From the NCBI GenBank assembly GCA_018668195.1, contig JABITU010000008.1, forward strand, positions 1 to 26,069: a stretch of DNA of 26,069 nt. Reading direction: 5' to 3'. Position numbers and translations under genes: made by a program. The stretch's first letter is position 1. Every line of letters begins with the position of its first letter. The stretch is from Tateyamaria sp. (GTDB taxonomy: Bacteria > Pseudomonadota > Alphaproteobacteria > Rhodobacterales > Rhodobacteraceae). Positions 17,394-26,069 of the stretch are shown here, piece after piece. The notes below the pieces were generated by a model. The model searched no databases, had not been told where the DNA came from, and was given only the letters and a program-made list of their open reading frames with translations.

Positions 17394-18269
17394 CTATCTT
17401 TTCTCCAAATTCAGTTGTCGGATGCGCCGCCATTCTTCAGTGGCAGTTGCATTCATGCGGACCGTTGGGCGCTGTTCGAGCCGCAAGTCGACCCGCGCGA
17501 TATCGCGGCTTAAAACATCTCGCGTGGTTTCCAGCATAATGGCACGCTCCAGCGCCTGTACGGCACCGTCTGTCGGCAAAAGGATGCGCTGGTTGCGATC
17601 TAAAACAACATCCCAGCGTCGTTCGCCCAATCGCACAACACCGCGCAAACGATCGCCAAGCGACGCAGATGCGTCAACCAGCTGCAGCGCCTCGGACAAA
17701 TGCGCGGACGCGCCCTCGCCCGCAATGACAGGCAAATCGGGGCGCAAACTTCGACGGGTCAACTTCGAAATTGTTGCACCTTCCGCGTCAACCAGGCTCA
17801 GCCCATCAGCTGTGCGCCAGATAGCGACCGGAACACGACGAACGATATCGACCTGCAGAACACCGCCTGGACGAATGCGAACAGACGCATTTTTAACCGA
17901 CGGCAGCTCCAAGATTAACGCCCGGACATCTGCAGGGTGGAAATCAAAGGAAGACCGTGGGAAATCGAACGGAATAGCATCACGAATGGTTTGGGACAGT
18001 GCGCTGTCGCTGCCATCGATGGCCATCAGATTGACCATGAATTCAGGGCGCTGGGCGATACTGTTGCGGGCGTCGACAACCGTCGCGCGGATGGCGGCCC
18101 GGCTGTCGGCATCCGACAGGTACCAACCGGCGACTGCAAGCGTTAGCACCACAGGGATCCCGGCGCGCAAAGCAAACCGGAATGTTGGCGTCAGCATCAA
18201 ACGCTGCCGGCGCCACGCCCACCGCGAAGGAGCGGGATCAGATTTCACCGGGCGCTTCATCGATCGCAT
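17394..18269 (-). CDS. ftsQ: Cell division protein FtsQ
   Basis: The 291-residue product is bitopic. Residues 1-31 are a basic cytoplasmic tail, 32-51 the single membrane helix ([20 protein letters not shown]), and the rest periplasmic. A POTRA domain lies at about 77-150 ([22 protein letters not shown], then [10 protein letters not shown]), followed by the FtsQ/DivIB beta domain. In the family FtsQ links early and late divisome proteins through the FtsQLB complex and controls septal synthesis. The start at 18269 has an ideal GGAGG seven bases upstream and overlaps the ddl stop by 13 bp. A second ATG at 18260 overlaps that stop as ATGA. Either way translation is coupled to ddl. Confidence 0.95.
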   Translation of the reverse strand: MRSMKRPVKSDPAPSRWAWRRQRLMLTPTFRFALRAGIPVVLTLAVAGWYLSDADSRAAIRATVVDARNSIAQRPEFMVNLMAIDGSDSALSQTIRDAIPFDFPRSSFDFHPADVRALILELPSVKNASVRIRPGGVLQVDIVRRVPVAIWRTADGLSLVDAEGATISKLTRRSLRPDLPVIAGEGASAHLSEALQLVDASASLGDRLRGVVRLGERRWDVVLDRNQRILLPTDGAVQALERAIMLETTRDVLSRDIARVDLRLEQRPTVRMNATATEEWRRIRQLNLEKR

Positions 18270-19180
18270 GAGGCGTCCTCCACCATCCAGACGCAGAGCT
18301 CACCAAAAGAGATGCCTGCTGCCATCGCCTGTTCGGGCGTCAACGATGTGGGCGTCATTCCGGGCTGCGTGTTTGTTTCAAGCAAGATAAGCCCTGCGGC
18401 ACCTTTAGCTTCGTCCCAGCGAAAATCAGTGCGGCTTACGCCCCGACAGCCCAGCGCATTGTGCGCACGGATCGCGTAATCCTGGCATAATTCAGTTATC
18501 TCAACCGGAACATCGGCAGGGATCACGTGCCGTGATCCGCCGAGTTTATATTTGGCATCATAATCGTACCACCCATCAGTGAGGATATCCGTCACACCCA
18601 GCGGGCGGTCTCCCATTACGGTGGTGGTCAGCTCGCGCCCGGGGGCATATGCCTCGACCATAACAGTGTTTGGCATGTCGGCGCTCAGCTGTGGTGGTCC
18701 GTTGGCCGCCTCATGCACAAGGTACACGCCAACGCTTGAGCCTTCATTGTTGGGTTTGACCACATAGGGGGGCTGCATCACGTGGCTTGCGCGCACCTCT
18801 CGGGCGGGCGCGATGATACTATCCACGACAGGCAGACCAGCATCGCGGTAGACATCTTTGGTGCGCTGCTTGTCCATTGCCAGCGCGGACGACAGGACGC
18901 CGGAATGCGAATAAGGCACTCTGATCCATTCCAGCAGACCCTGAACGCAGCCGTCCTCTCCCCACCGCCCGTGAAGGCAATTAAGCACCACATCCGCAGA
19001 CATCGATGTCAAAACGGATACCAGGTCGGGGGCCGCATCGACCTCAACCACCATGTATCCTTGGTCCCTAAGCGCAGCTGCGCAGGCTTGCCCACTTGAA
19101 AGCGACACTTCTCTCTCAGCCGAGGGGCCGCCCATTAACACTGCTACTGTCGGGGACGTCCTGCTCGACTGACCCGCCAT
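18257..19180 (-). CDS. ddl: D-alanine--D-alanine ligase
   Basis: The product is 307 residues, the normal length. It has the ATP-grasp layout of Ddl: [14 protein letters not shown] (17-30), where E23 contacts D-Ala; [13 protein letters not shown] (69-81); [12 protein letters not shown] (141-152), the ATP-binding loop; and [15 protein letters not shown] (266-280) with the magnesium ligands E268 and N270. It makes D-Ala-D-Ala for the peptidoglycan stem peptide in the cytoplasm. An AGAGG site precedes the ATG. The gene overlaps ftsQ at its 3' end and is separated from murB by a 94-bp leader that contains repeats, unusual in an otherwise tight cluster. Confidence 0.96.
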   Translation of the reverse strand: MAGQSSRTSPTVAVLMGGPSAEREVSLSSGQACAAALRDQGYMVVEVDAAPDLVSVLTSMSADVVLNCLHGRWGEDGCVQGLLEWIRVPYSHSGVLSSALAMDKQRTKDVYRDAGLPVVDSIIAPAREVRASHVMQPPYVVKPNNEGSSVGVYLVHEAANGPPQLSADMPNTVMVEAYAPGRELTTTVMGDRPLGVTDILTDGWYDYDAKYKLGGSRHVIPADVPVEITELCQDYAIRAHNALGCRGVSRTDFRWDEAKGAAGLILLETNTQPGMTPTSLTPEQAMAAGISFGELCVWMVEDASCDR

Positions 19181-19274
19181 GTGCCTCTTTTTCCGGAGTC
19201 CTTTTTCGGACCCTCATCGTTCTATCGGCCGTCGATCGTCTCGTCGTTTTTTCGGCCTGCCCTGCGCTTCTGAT
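19181..19274 (-). promoter_or_regulatory. Repeat-rich leader between murB and ddl
   Basis: On the - strand this gap has three related purine tracts: GGCCGAAAAAA (19247-19257), GGTCCGAAAAA (19202-19212) and CTCCGGAAAAA (19189-19199). The middle one is the loop of a short hairpin, GTCC-GAAAAA-GGAC (19198-19211). A second weaker stem, GGCCG with CGGCC (19253-19257 with 19227-19231), could form upstream. No T-run follows, so it is not an intrinsic terminator. It could be a structured 5' leader or protein-binding region ahead of ddl. I do not recognise a known RNA family. Confidence 0.35.
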
Positions 19275-20201
19275 TTATGCCAAATCACCGACGCGCATAA
19301 TTTCCCACTGTAGCGTGATGCCGCTTGATGCGTAAACCTTTTTTCGCACTTCTTCGCCCAATCCTTCGAGATCCGCAGCAGTGGCGCCACCTGTATTGAT
19401 CAAAAAGTTGGGGTGTTTTTCGCTCATCTGTGCTCCGCCAAGTCTGGCACCGCGCATATCAGCTTCATCGATAACCTTCCAAGCCTTGAGCTCATGCACG
19501 TCATCAGCACGGCCCGTGGACGAAAAGCCCGCCGGATTGCGAAATGTCGATCCAGCGCTCCGCTCCTTGGTTGGTTGGGTAGCGTCGCGTTTGGCTAACT
19601 GATCCTGCATCCGGGCCTGAATGGCCTCTGCCGCACCAGGTGCGCCGCGCAAGGTGACATAGGTCAACACCGCCCCCTCCGGCAGAGAGGACTGCCGATA
19701 AGCAAAACCAAGATCCTTCGGCGTCAGGGTGACCTTGGTACCATCCCGCAAAACCGCCTTCGCCGAAACAAAGACATCCGCAATATAACTGCCGTAACAG
19801 CCTGCATTCATCCGCACAGCACCGCCGATGGAACCCGGAATTGTGCGCAGAAAGGTCAGATCGACGTCGGCAGCAGCGGCCGCGTTGGCGACGCGCGCAT
19901 CCAGCGCCGCCGCACCCGCCGTGACCATTTGCCCATCGACCTCGATCTGGCCAAAGCTGCGAGGCGACAGGCGAACAACGACGGCCCGCAAGCCCCCATC
20001 CCGCACGATCAGGTTTGAACCGACGCCCATGGGAAACACAGGCACATCCTGGTCTAATGCCGCAAGAAATTGGCTCAGATCGTCCTCGTCGGCAGGCTGG
20101 AAAAACCAATCAGCCGGGCCACCGACACGCAGCCATGTCAACGCTGAGAGATCTTTTTGCGCGGTGAGGGTGCCGCGTACCGGAGGCAACGAATATTCCA
20201 T
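19275..20201 (-). CDS. murB: UDP-N-acetylenolpyruvoylglucosamine reductase
   Basis: From the ATG at 20201 the protein has 308 residues and opens just before the conserved [14 protein letters not shown]-binding motifs are clear: [15 protein letters not shown] (57-70) and [18 protein letters not shown] (120-137). SAGSTFRNP contains S218, the proton-donating Ser of the reductase, and the C-terminal domain has [11 protein letters not shown]. It lacks long insertions and so looks like the shorter type II form. MurB reduces the enolpyruvyl group with NADPH to give UDP-MurNAc. The start is uncertain: ATG 20222 and GTG 20252 are in frame, and none has a strong ribosome-binding site. Upstream, ACTATA (20310-20315, TATAGT on -) could be a -10 element, without a good -35. 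Confidence 0.93.
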   Translation of the reverse strand: MEYSLPPVRGTLTAQKDLSALTWLRVGGPADWFFQPADEDDLSQFLAALDQDVPVFPMGVGSNLIVRDGGLRAVVVRLSPRSFGQIEVDGQMVTAGAAALDARVANAAAAADVDLTFLRTIPGSIGGAVRMNAGCYGSYIADVFVSAKAVLRDGTKVTLTPKDLGFAYRQSSLPEGAVLTYVTLRGAPGAAEAIQARMQDQLAKRDATQPTKERSAGSTFRNPAGFSSTGRADDVHELKAWKVIDEADMRGARLGGAQMSEKHPNFLINTGGATAADLEGLGEEVRKKVYASSGITLQWEIMRVGDLA

Positions 20202-20344
20202 GTATGCGGAATGGCCCAGCATTGGGGGCAGGGTCAAGGCATCTTGGTGCACGCCAGATCTGTTCAGCTAAAAACTGCGCTGTCCAGACCACTTACAAAG
20301 CTACGCACCACTATAAACAAACGGCCGAAATAGGTGCTAAAAGA

Positions 20345-20367
20345 CTGTGGCCGTTGCTCCGCCACAG
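20345..20367 (-). terminator. Hairpin with T-run after murC
   Basis: On the - strand CTGTGGC and GCCACAG (7 perfect pairs) flank a 9-base loop and are followed by TCTTTTA. It begins 23 bp after the murC stop. On + the stem is followed by ATTTTC, so two-way action is possible. If real, it would end or attenuate the ftsW-murG-murC message before murB. Confidence 0.55.
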
Positions 20368-20390
20368 ATTTTCATGTCCCAACGCATCCG

Positions 20391-21797
20391 TTACGCGACC
20401 CCTTTTTGCAACCTTGCGGGCAGCCCATTGGCCCAGGCACTGATTGACCCAGCCCCCAGGCAAACCAACATGTCCCCCGGACGCGCCTGTTCACGAACCA
20501 ACCGTTCCAAATCGTTTTCGCCAGTCACGGCGCAGGCGTGGCGGTGGCCGTGACGGATCAGCCCCGCGACCAAATCATCGCGACTGGCGCCTTCAATTGG
20601 GTCTTCGCCTGCGCCAAAAACATCGACGATACCCACGACATCCGCATCATTGAAGCAGGCGCAGAATTCGTCAAAATGGTGGTGTAGCCGCGTGTATCGA
20701 TGCGGTTGGTGCACTGCGATCACACGGCCTTTGGTGGCTTGGCGCGCGGCTTTAAGGACGGCCGAAATCTCAACAGGGTGATGGCCATAGTCGTCGATAA
20801 TCGTAACGCCATTAATTTCACCCACACGCGTAAAGCGGCGGTTAACTCCGCCAAATCCTGCGAGTGCGGCACGAATTTCAGCCGCCTTCATGCCAAGATG
20901 ACGGGCCACGGCCACCGCGCTGAGGGCATTCGAAACGTTATGATCGCCGGGCATCGGCAGGCTGCACCGTTCGATCACCTGACCCTCGACTTGCAGGGCC
21001 ACATCGAAATGGGCAACCCCGTTTTCATAGGTCAGGTTCTGGGCCCGAACATCAGCCTGTGCATTGAACCCATAAGTGATGACTCGCCGGTCAGTGATCT
21101 TACCAACCAAGGCCTGCACATCAGGATCATCAGTGCAGCAAACAGCAATACCATAGAACGGAATGTTCGACACAAAGTCGTAAAACCCCTGATGCAGCGC
21201 CTCTTCGGTGCCCCAATGCTCCATATGTTCTGGATCAATGTTGGTCACAATCGCAATGGTCGCTGGCAACCGGTTGAACGTGCCGTCGCTTTCATCCGCT
21301 TCGACGACCATCCACTCGCCCTCACCCGCACGCGCATTCGATCCATAGGCGTGGATTATGCCACCGTTCACCACTGTGGGATCGAATTTACCCTCGTCCA
21401 AAAGGGCTGCGACCATGGTGGTTGTCGTGGTTTTACCATGAGTGCCCGCCACTGCGATGTTGGATTTCAGGCGCATCAGTTCTGCCAGCATTTCGGCGCG
21501 TCGCACGATGGGAAGACCACGCGCGCGTGCCGCATCCAGTTCCGCGTTTCCCGGCTTTATTGCTGACGAAATCACGATCACCTCAGCGTTTTCCACATTT
21601 TCAGCTCGCTGCCCTTCAAAGATCAGCGCTCCAAGGTCGGCCAATCGGTTGGTGATCTTTGAGCACTTCAGATCGGAACCTTGGACGATATAGCCATGGT
21701 TCAGCAGTACCTCGGCGATGCCCGACATACCGATCCCGCCAATCCCAACAAAATGAATGGGGCCCACGTCCCCGGGCAGTTTGGTAGAAGCATTCAT
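20391..21797 (-). CDS. murC: UDP-N-acetylmuramate--L-alanine ligase
   Basis: The 468-residue protein has the three Mur-ligase domains. A Rossmann-type N-terminal domain begins with [12 protein letters not shown] (15-26). The central ATPase domain has the P-loop GTHGKTTT (118-125) and the magnesium-binding [11 protein letters not shown]. The C-terminal domain includes [11 protein letters not shown] and VHQPHRYTR. MurC adds L-Ala to UDP-MurNAc, the first stem-peptide residue, in the cytoplasm. Its ATG overlaps the murG stop as ATGA (21794-21797), a sign of translational coupling. The 3' end is followed by a terminator-like hairpin. The small DUF2484 membrane gene that I recall between murC and murB in many Rhodobacteraceae is absent here. 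Confidence 0.97.
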   Translation of the reverse strand: MNASTKLPGDVGPIHFVGIGGIGMSGIAEVLLNHGYIVQGSDLKCSKITNRLADLGALIFEGQRAENVENAEVIVISSAIKPGNAELDAARARGLPIVRRAEMLAELMRLKSNIAVAGTHGKTTTTTMVAALLDEGKFDPTVVNGGIIHAYGSNARAGEGEWMVVEADESDGTFNRLPATIAIVTNIDPEHMEHWGTEEALHQGFYDFVSNIPFYGIAVCCTDDPDVQALVGKITDRRVITYGFNAQADVRAQNLTYENGVAHFDVALQVEGQVIERCSLPMPGDHNVSNALSAVAVARHLGMKAAEIRAALAGFGGVNRRFTRVGEINGVTIIDDYGHHPVEISAVLKAARQATKGRVIAVHQPHRYTRLHHHFDEFCACFNDADVVGIVDVFGAGEDPIEGASRDDLVAGLIRHGHRHACAVTGENDLERLVREQARPGDMLVCLGAGSISAWANGLPARLQKGVA

Positions 21798-22891
21798 GGC
21801 TGACCTTTTTTGGCAAGGGTTTCGACGATCGACACAAGGGCTTGCGTGGCATCGGGTTTGCCCACGCCAAGTGCAGCCCGCGCCATTTTTGTCGCGCCGT
21901 CCGGATTGTCCAGAACAGTTTTGATCTGCTCGGCCATCGTCTCTGCGCTCAGCTGGCTTTCAGGAATAAGAACCGCGCCGCCCGCCTCGACGAGGCCACG
22001 CGCATTCGCGGTTTGGTGATCACCAGTTGCAGAGGGGAACGGCACAAGAATAGCGGGGCGTCCGATGACAGAGATGTCAGCGACCGAAGACGCACCTGAG
22101 CGTGAAATGATCAGCTGTGCCTCTGACATGCGGCGCGGCACGTCTTGAAAGAACGGCTGCACATCTGCATTTATACCATGCTCGGCATAGAAATCGCGCA
22201 CCCCAGGCGCGTCTTCACCGCGCGCCTGATGGCTGACGCGCAGATTGGCCAGCCTGTCAGGTGAAAGGCTGGCAATTGCAGGCGGTATCACCTCCGACAG
22301 GACGCGCGCGCCCTGACTGCCGCCAATAACCAGAATCTCCACAGGATAACTGCCCGGCGGGATGTATGCTGCACCCGAGCGGCTTAACACGGCATTGCGC
22401 ACCGGATTGCCCACATGCAGACCCTCTATGCCCTTGGGCAGATCAGTGGGCCAGGTCCCGCAAGCGACTTTATCGACACGCGCGGCCAGAATTGCATTCA
22501 CACGACCCAGAACACCGTTTTGCTCGTGGATCATCCGCGGCAGACGCAACAGCGTCGCAGCCAACATAGCAGGGATCGTCGGGTAGCCACCAAACCCCAC
22601 AACAACATTGGGCCGATCAGCCATGAGCTTGACACCTGCGTTGACCACGCCCGCTGCAATTCGAAATGGCACAGCAGCCTTAGCCAGCAGGCCGCCCCGC
22701 GCAAAAGTGGCCGATGAAATTTGTTCGATCTCCGTACTGTGGGGAAATCCACCGGTGTAGCGTGCCCCGCGCGCATCTGTACTCAGCTTGACGCGCCAGC
22801 CCTTGTCCAACATTGCTTCGGCCAACGCCTGAGCTGGAAACATATGCCCGCCAGTGCCACCTGCTGCGATTAACACCAGTGGCTGAGTCAT
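21794..22891 (-). CDS. murG: Undecaprenyldiphospho-muramoylpentapeptide beta-N-acetylglucosaminyltransferase
   Basis: From the ATG at 22891 the protein has 365 residues. It has the GT-B layout of Mur[11 protein letters not shown] (11-20), the lipid-side glycine loop; [23 protein letters not shown]; and in the C-terminal half [11 protein letters not shown] and [11 protein letters not shown] of the UDP-GlcNAc site. MurG adds GlcNAc to lipid I to make lipid II on the inner face of the cytoplasmic membrane. The frame is open to 23011, inside ftsW, but [16 protein letters not shown] is the natural start and follows a G-rich site. It lies 25 bp after the ftsW stop and overlaps murC by 4 bp. Confidence 0.96.
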   Translation of the reverse strand: MTQPLVLIAAGGTGGHMFPAQALAEAMLDKGWRVKLSTDARGARYTGGFPHSTEIEQISSATFARGGLLAKAAVPFRIAAGVVNAGVKLMADRPNVVVGFGGYPTIPAMLAATLLRLPRMIHEQNGVLGRVNAILAARVDKVACGTWPTDLPKGIEGLHVGNPVRNAVLSRSGAAYIPPGSYPVEILVIGGSQGARVLSEVIPPAIASLSPDRLANLRVSHQARGEDAPGVRDFYAEHGINADVQPFFQDVPRRMSEAQLIISRSGASSVADISVIGRPAILVPFPSATGDHQTANARGLVEAGGAVLIPESQLSAETMAEQIKTVLDNPDGATKMARAALGVGKPDATQALVSIVETLAKKGQP

Positions 22892-22916
22892 CCCAGGCCG
22901 CCTACTGCGTTTACCG

Positions 22917-24083
22917 TCATATCTGACCTCGCCCCAGAAAATCCGAAATTTCGCCTTGTGGCCGCTTCCGAGTGAAGGCAAGCAGCATTCCAATCGCAAT
23001 GCCTGACGCAATCACAGATGACCCGCCATAGGATACAAACGGCAATGTCATACCCTTAGCCGGCAACAATCGTACCGCGACCCCCATGTTGATCATTGCC
23101 TGCACCCCAAACATGCAGACCAGACCGGTGCCCGCCAAACGGATGAACGGATCACGCTCGCGCACCAACCGCAAGAGCGATCGAAGTACAATACCAGCGT
23201 ACAAAAAAATGATGCATAACACGAGGATCAAGCCGTATTCTTCGGCCGCCACTGCAATAATGAAATCTGTATGAGCATCGGGCAGAGACCATTTCACCTG
23301 CCCCTCGCCCACGCCTACGCCAAACAAACCGCCCTCTTGGATCGCGTTGGTCGCGAAACCCAGCTGTGTCCTTGGATCGACATCGGGACTTAGGAAGCCA
23401 TCTATGCGCCGGGCAAAGTGCTCGGAGCTTGAATAGGCCAACGTGCCGCAGAAAATAGCCAATCCCGCCATCACAACGAGGATCAATATTGGCGCGCCAG
23501 CCACAAAATACATAATGCCCCATGCAAACAGCACGAGACAGGCCTGTCCAAAATCTGGTTGCAAGGCCAGCATAAGCACAATCGAAACGCACAAGGCGAA
23601 AGACCATGTTTTACCCGGCGGTCCGTTCAAGTCCAGACTGGCTGCCATCATCCAAGCAGCCACGACGACAAAGCCGGGCTTCAAGAACTCGGATGGTTGC
23701 ACAGATCCAAACCCAAGTGCATACCAGCGCACCGCCCCTTTGCCAAAATCGGTGCCAAAAAACGGCAAGAAAGCAAGCCCCACAAAGGCAACAAGAAACC
23801 CAATCACAGCCAAACGGCGCACCAAGACCGGCGTCATCATCGACGTCAGCAGCATAACGATCAACGCAGCAGTTCCAAAAATCGCCTGTCTGGTCACATA
23901 ATGAAACGGTGCAAACCCATTTTTTTCCGCCAACGGAACAGAGGCTGCAAACCCCAGCAGCATTCCAATGGAAAACAGCAACAAAACAGAAGATAACGAC
24001 CACTTGTCGATCGTGCGCCACCATTTGGGAAGAATCGGTTCACCGCCCCGAACCGGGACCGCGCCGTAGACCATTTCAGTCAT
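22917..24083 (-). CDS. ftsW: Septal peptidoglycan polymerase FtsW (SEDS family)
   Basis: The 388-residue polytopic membrane protein has about ten hydrophobic helices from residue 30 on, after a short cytoplasmic N terminus. SEDS motifs are present: [32 protein letters not shown], and [19 protein letters not shown], in which D273 corresponds to the catalytic Asp. [24 protein letters not shown] lies near the end. FtsW joins lipid II units into septal glycan strands with its partner FtsI (PBP3), which is not in the window. It is the first gene of the - strand cluster here; murD and mraY, which usually precede it, are missing. The upstream gap holds an AT-rich palindrome that may contain its promoter. 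Confidence 0.96.
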   Translation of the reverse strand: MTEMVYGAVPVRGGEPILPKWWRTIDKWSLSSVLLLFSIGMLLGFAASVPLAEKNGFAPFHYVTRQAIFGTAALIVMLLTSMMTPVLVRRLAVIGFLVAFVGLAFLPFFGTDFGKGAVRWYALGFGSVQPSEFLKPGFVVVAAWMMAASLDLNGPPGKTWSFALCVSIVLMLALQPDFGQACLVLFAWGIMYFVAGAPILILVVMAGLAIFCGTLAYSSSEHFARRIDGFLSPDVDPRTQLGFATNAIQEGGLFGVGVGEGQVKWSLPDAHTDFIIAVAAEEYGLILVLCIIFLYAGIVLRSLLRLVRERDPFIRLAGTGLVCMFGVQAMINMGVAVRLLPAKGMTLPFVSYGGSSVIASGIAIGMLLAFTRKRPQGEISDFLGRGQI

Positions 24084-24118
24084 GATCTGCCGCCTTGCTG
24101 CTTGTTACTGCCTCGTGC

Positions 24119-24155
24119 CCTCAGTTTTTCTGAGGTGCTTAAGCTATAATATAGC
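24119..24155. promoter_or_regulatory. Hairpin and AT-rich palindrome upstream of ftsW
   Basis: Two elements lie 36-72 bp ahead of ftsW. CCTCAG-N5-CTGAGG (24119-24135) is a 6-pair hairpin with a T5 (on -, A5) loop. GCTATA-A-TATAGC (24143-24155) is a perfect 13-base palindrome that on the - strand offers TATATT or TATTAT as a -10 element. No convincing -35 is seen, so the ftsW promoter assignment is tentative. Confidence 0.3.
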
Positions 24156-24172
24156 CGAAAATTCGAGCGTGG

Positions 24173-24193
24173 GCCAGCATTTGTTAGGCTGGC
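24173..24193 (-). terminator. Hairpin just after the redoxin pseudogene
   Basis: GCCAGC and GCTGGC (6 pairs) enclose a 9-base loop. It starts 10 bp after the pseudogene stop. On the - strand only a short T4 lies about 12 bases further on, so this may be a relic or weak terminator. Confidence 0.3.
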
Positions 24194-24203
24194 GCATCCA
24201 TTA

Positions 24204-24731
24204 TCAACTAGGGCTATGGGTCCCGCGGATAGGATAGTTGTTTTTACGGATAAAGGTGATGCCGTTAAGCGCGCCGCGCAGGTCGGGGCGCACAAACGGC
24301 GAATGGGAGACATCCAGCGTGTGGATCAGGCCATCGCCATTAATCATGAAAAGGCCCGGCTCAAAAAAGGGCTGGTCCATTTCGTGCAAGTACGCGGATC
24401 GAAGACGTAAAGACCAAGCGCCTGCATCTGCACCACGCTCAGACCGTAACCCGTGGGCAATATCAGTGTAGTTGCATGTGCCATCAACTGGGCCTTGGCT
24501 TTTGGATCGCCCAAGACGATGCACACGTGCACACCCATCACGCGAAATTCGGTTTACATTACCTGCGGTGACGCAAGGTAGGCTTTGCAAACCGAGCAGT
24601 GCAGGTCGCGATAGACAACAACCATCTGCCAGTCGCATCCGCCCTGCTGATCCCCAAGCCTAAGCGTACCACTCCCCCAAACGGTGAACGGCAATGCTGG
24701 GAAAAACAGCGCCAGCGCCAAGTGTGATCAT
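24204..24731 (-). pseudogene. Redoxin/peroxiredoxin-like (AhpC/TSA-type) protein, broken
   Basis: Read on the - strand, three frames join into one thioredoxin-fold protein of about 175 residues. It starts at the ATG at 24731 (MITLGAGAVFPSIAVHRLG). A frameshift near 24676-24680 leads into GTLRLGDQQGGCDWQMVVVY and RDLHCSVCKAYL. An in-frame TAA follows at 24554-24556, with the frame continuing TEFRVMGVHVCIVLGD. A second frameshift near 24400 leads to HEMDQPFFEPGLFMINGDG, and the gene ends NYPIRGTHSPS. The C-S-V-C motif and the FFEPGLF and NYPIRGTH blocks fit the peroxiredoxin-like redoxin family as I know it. Two frameshifts plus a stop argue for real decay rather than one sequencing error. It lies where murD would precede ftsW. 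Confidence 0.78.
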
Positions 24732-24832
24732 TGCAATATCCTAGTCTGGTTTTGGCACTGATGTCTGATGATACCTTTCGAGGGCAAAGCTGCCACCTTG
24801 ACCCTGTCGGTGCAATCCTGCACGGGAACATT

Positions 24833-26008
24833 ATGGATTTTGATACGCTGATCATAGGTGCGGGTGCAGCTGGCATGATGTGCGCGGCCCATGCGGGCGG
24901 GCGCGTCTTGCTGCTCGATCATGCCAAGGCCGCGGGCGAAAAGATCCGCATTTCCGGTGGTGGCCGTTGCAACTTTACCAATCTGCAGTGCAGCCCCAAT
25001 GCCTTTATTAGCGAAAACCCACACTTCGCCAAATCGGCATTGGCACGCTACACGCAATGGGACTTCATAGACCTCGTTGACCATCATGGCATCGCCTGGC
25101 ACGAAAAGACATTGGGCCAGCTGTTTTGTGATGTTTCGGCCAAGGACATAATCGCCATGCTGCGGCGCCTGATGCAGAATGCGGGCGTGGAACTGCGCTT
25201 GCAAACAGAAGTAGCAGCGCTTGCAAAGACACCTGAAGGCTTCACCGCCACATTGACCAAGGATGGAACGACCCGAACGGTTAAAGCGCGCAACGCCGTC
25301 GTCGCGACAGGGGGCAAATCTATTCCCAAGATGGGCGCCACCGGCTGGGCCTATGATGTTGCGACCCGCTTTGGTCACCGGATCACTGAGACCGAACCCG
25401 CGCTGGTCCCCCTCACCTTTCCAGATCGCCGCTTTGCTGACATCTCGGGCGTGGCCTGCCCTGCGCGTGTCACCGCAGACGGACCCAGCTTTGATGAAGC
25501 GCTGCTTTTTACGCATCGTGGACTATCGGGACCTGCGATCCTGCAGGCCTCAAGCTATTGGGATGCAGGCCAGCCTATTACCGTGCACCTAGCCCCCCAA
25601 ACTGATTTCGCGCGTAGCCTACGCAACCGGCGAACTGAGAACGGCAAAAAGGCGCTGACCACCGAACTCGCGCAATACTTGCCGGCGCGACTGGTAGATC
25701 ACCTTGGCACACAAATGGACCTGTCGGGTCGGTTGGGCGATGTATCAGATGCACGGATCGACATATTAAACGAGGCACTTACAGCATGGCAGCTGACACC
25801 CGGCGGCACCGAAGGCTACCGTACAGCCGAAGTCACACGCGGTGGCATCGCCACTGAGGGACTAAGTTCAAAGACCATGATGTCGTCAAAGGCAGAGGGG
25901 CTCTATTTCATAGGCGAAGCGGTTGATGTGACCGGATGGCTGGGCGGATACAACTTTCAATGGGCGTGGTCCTCGGCCATGGCTGCCGCACGCGCGATCA
26001 GAGGTTAA
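24833..26008 (+). CDS. NAD(P)/FAD-dependent oxidoreductase, HI0933/BaiN-like flavoprotein
   Basis: From the ATG at 24833 the protein has 391 residues and begins directly at the FAD-binding Rossmann motif (IIGAGAAGMMCA, G-x-G-x-x-G at 9-14). Next is SGGGRCNFTN (41-50), the hallmark of the HI0933 family. VATGGKSIPKMGATG follows in the middle, and the C-terminal FAD block is GLYFIGEAVDVTGWLGGYNF. The frame is open upstream to 24731 (TTG) and has an ATG at 24761, but the added residues do not resemble the family and overlap the region ahead of the pseudogene. The ribosome-binding site (GGGAAC) is weak. Members are soluble flavoproteins; some reduce unsaturated rings, but the substrate here cannot be told. 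The gene is divergent from the redoxin pseudogene. Confidence 0.9.
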   Translation: MDFDTLIIGAGAAGMMCAAHAGGRVLLLDHAKAAGEKIRISGGGRCNFTNLQCSPNAFISENPHFAKSALARYTQWDFIDLVDHHGIAWHEKTLGQLFCDVSAKDIIAMLRRLMQNAGVELRLQTEVAALAKTPEGFTATLTKDGTTRTVKARNAVVATGGKSIPKMGATGWAYDVATRFGHRITETEPALVPLTFPDRRFADISGVACPARVTADGPSFDEALLFTHRGLSGPAILQASSYWDAGQPITVHLAPQTDFARSLRNRRTENGKKALTTELAQYLPARLVDHLGTQMDLSGRLGDVSDARIDILNEALTAWQLTPGGTEGYRTAEVTRGGIATEGLSSKTMMSSKAEGLYFIGEAVDVTGWLGGYNFQWAWSSAMAAARAIRG

Positions 26009-26069
26009 AGCGTTGTACCAAAAACTTGAACCAACTAAGAGCTGACTGAAATTAAAGGTTTCAACGCCC

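Noticed and set aside
17422..18390. Open frame of 322 codons on + opposite ftsQ and ddl
   Set aside because: Its translation is Arg/Ser/Thr-rich low-complexity sequence with no domain, typical of a shadow of GC-rich coding DNA.
20700..21566. Open frame of 288 codons on + opposite murC
   Set aside because: No family resemblance and no ribosome-binding site; murC on the other strand is unmistakable.
24731..24832. N-terminal extension of the flavoprotein from a TTG at 24731
   Set aside because: The added 34 residues do not fit the family and cover the intergenic region ahead of the pseudogene; the Rossmann motif begins right after the ATG at 24833.
1..26069. CRISPR arrays, tRNA/rRNA genes, transposases, phage genes or defence systems
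   Set aside because: No spaced direct repeats, clover-leaf sequences, transposase motifs or known defence domains were seen in any frame.

Overview
The window looks like the chromosome of an alphaproteobacterium of the Rhodobacteraceae, most likely the Roseobacter group. This is inferred from the protein sequences and from gene orders typical of that family: bolA, a J-domain gene, cobS and cobT; and ftsW-murG-murC-murB-ddl-ftsQ-ftsA-ftsZ-lpxC-bamD-recN. Base composition is moderately GC-rich. No species can be named from sequence alone. There are no tRNA or rRNA genes, CRISPR arrays or intact insertion sequences.

Left part (1-8618), mostly + strand. It holds the 3' end of gatB (tRNA amidotransferase), a small hotdog-fold thioesterase, a non-coding gap of about 320 bp, and bolA on the - strand. 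Divergent from bolA runs a J-domain gene, then cobS and cobT (cobaltochelatase of aerobic cobalamin synthesis), a long aminopeptidase P and a DUF427 gene. The two strands converge near 8619-8686.

Middle and right part (8687-24083), all - strand. In the direction of transcription it reads ftsW, murG, murC, murB, ddl, ftsQ, ftsA, ftsZ, lpxC, bamD, recN and a CLC-type chloride channel gene. It contains the distal half of the division/cell-wall (dcw) cluster: peptidoglycan precursor synthesis (murC, murB, ddl, murG), septal glycan polymerisation (ftsW) and the divisome (ftsQ, ftsA, ftsZ). Next come lipid A synthesis (lpxC), outer-membrane protein assembly (bamD) and DNA repair (recN). Several junctions are tight or overlap, but hairpins and longer gaps after murC and after ftsZ suggest several transcription units.

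Right edge (24084-26069). The dcw cluster stops at ftsW. In place of murD there is a decayed redoxin-family gene with two frameshifts and an in-frame stop. A HI0933-family flavoprotein gene follows on the + strand.

The window is largely housekeeping, and I see no clear new system. The items most worth a second look are the redoxin pseudogene at the dcw boundary, a 9-bp-arm inverted repeat ahead of lpxC, a repeat-rich leader ahead of ddl, a terminator-like hairpin between murC and murB, and a possible zinc-binding Cys/His set in the J-domain protein beside cobST.
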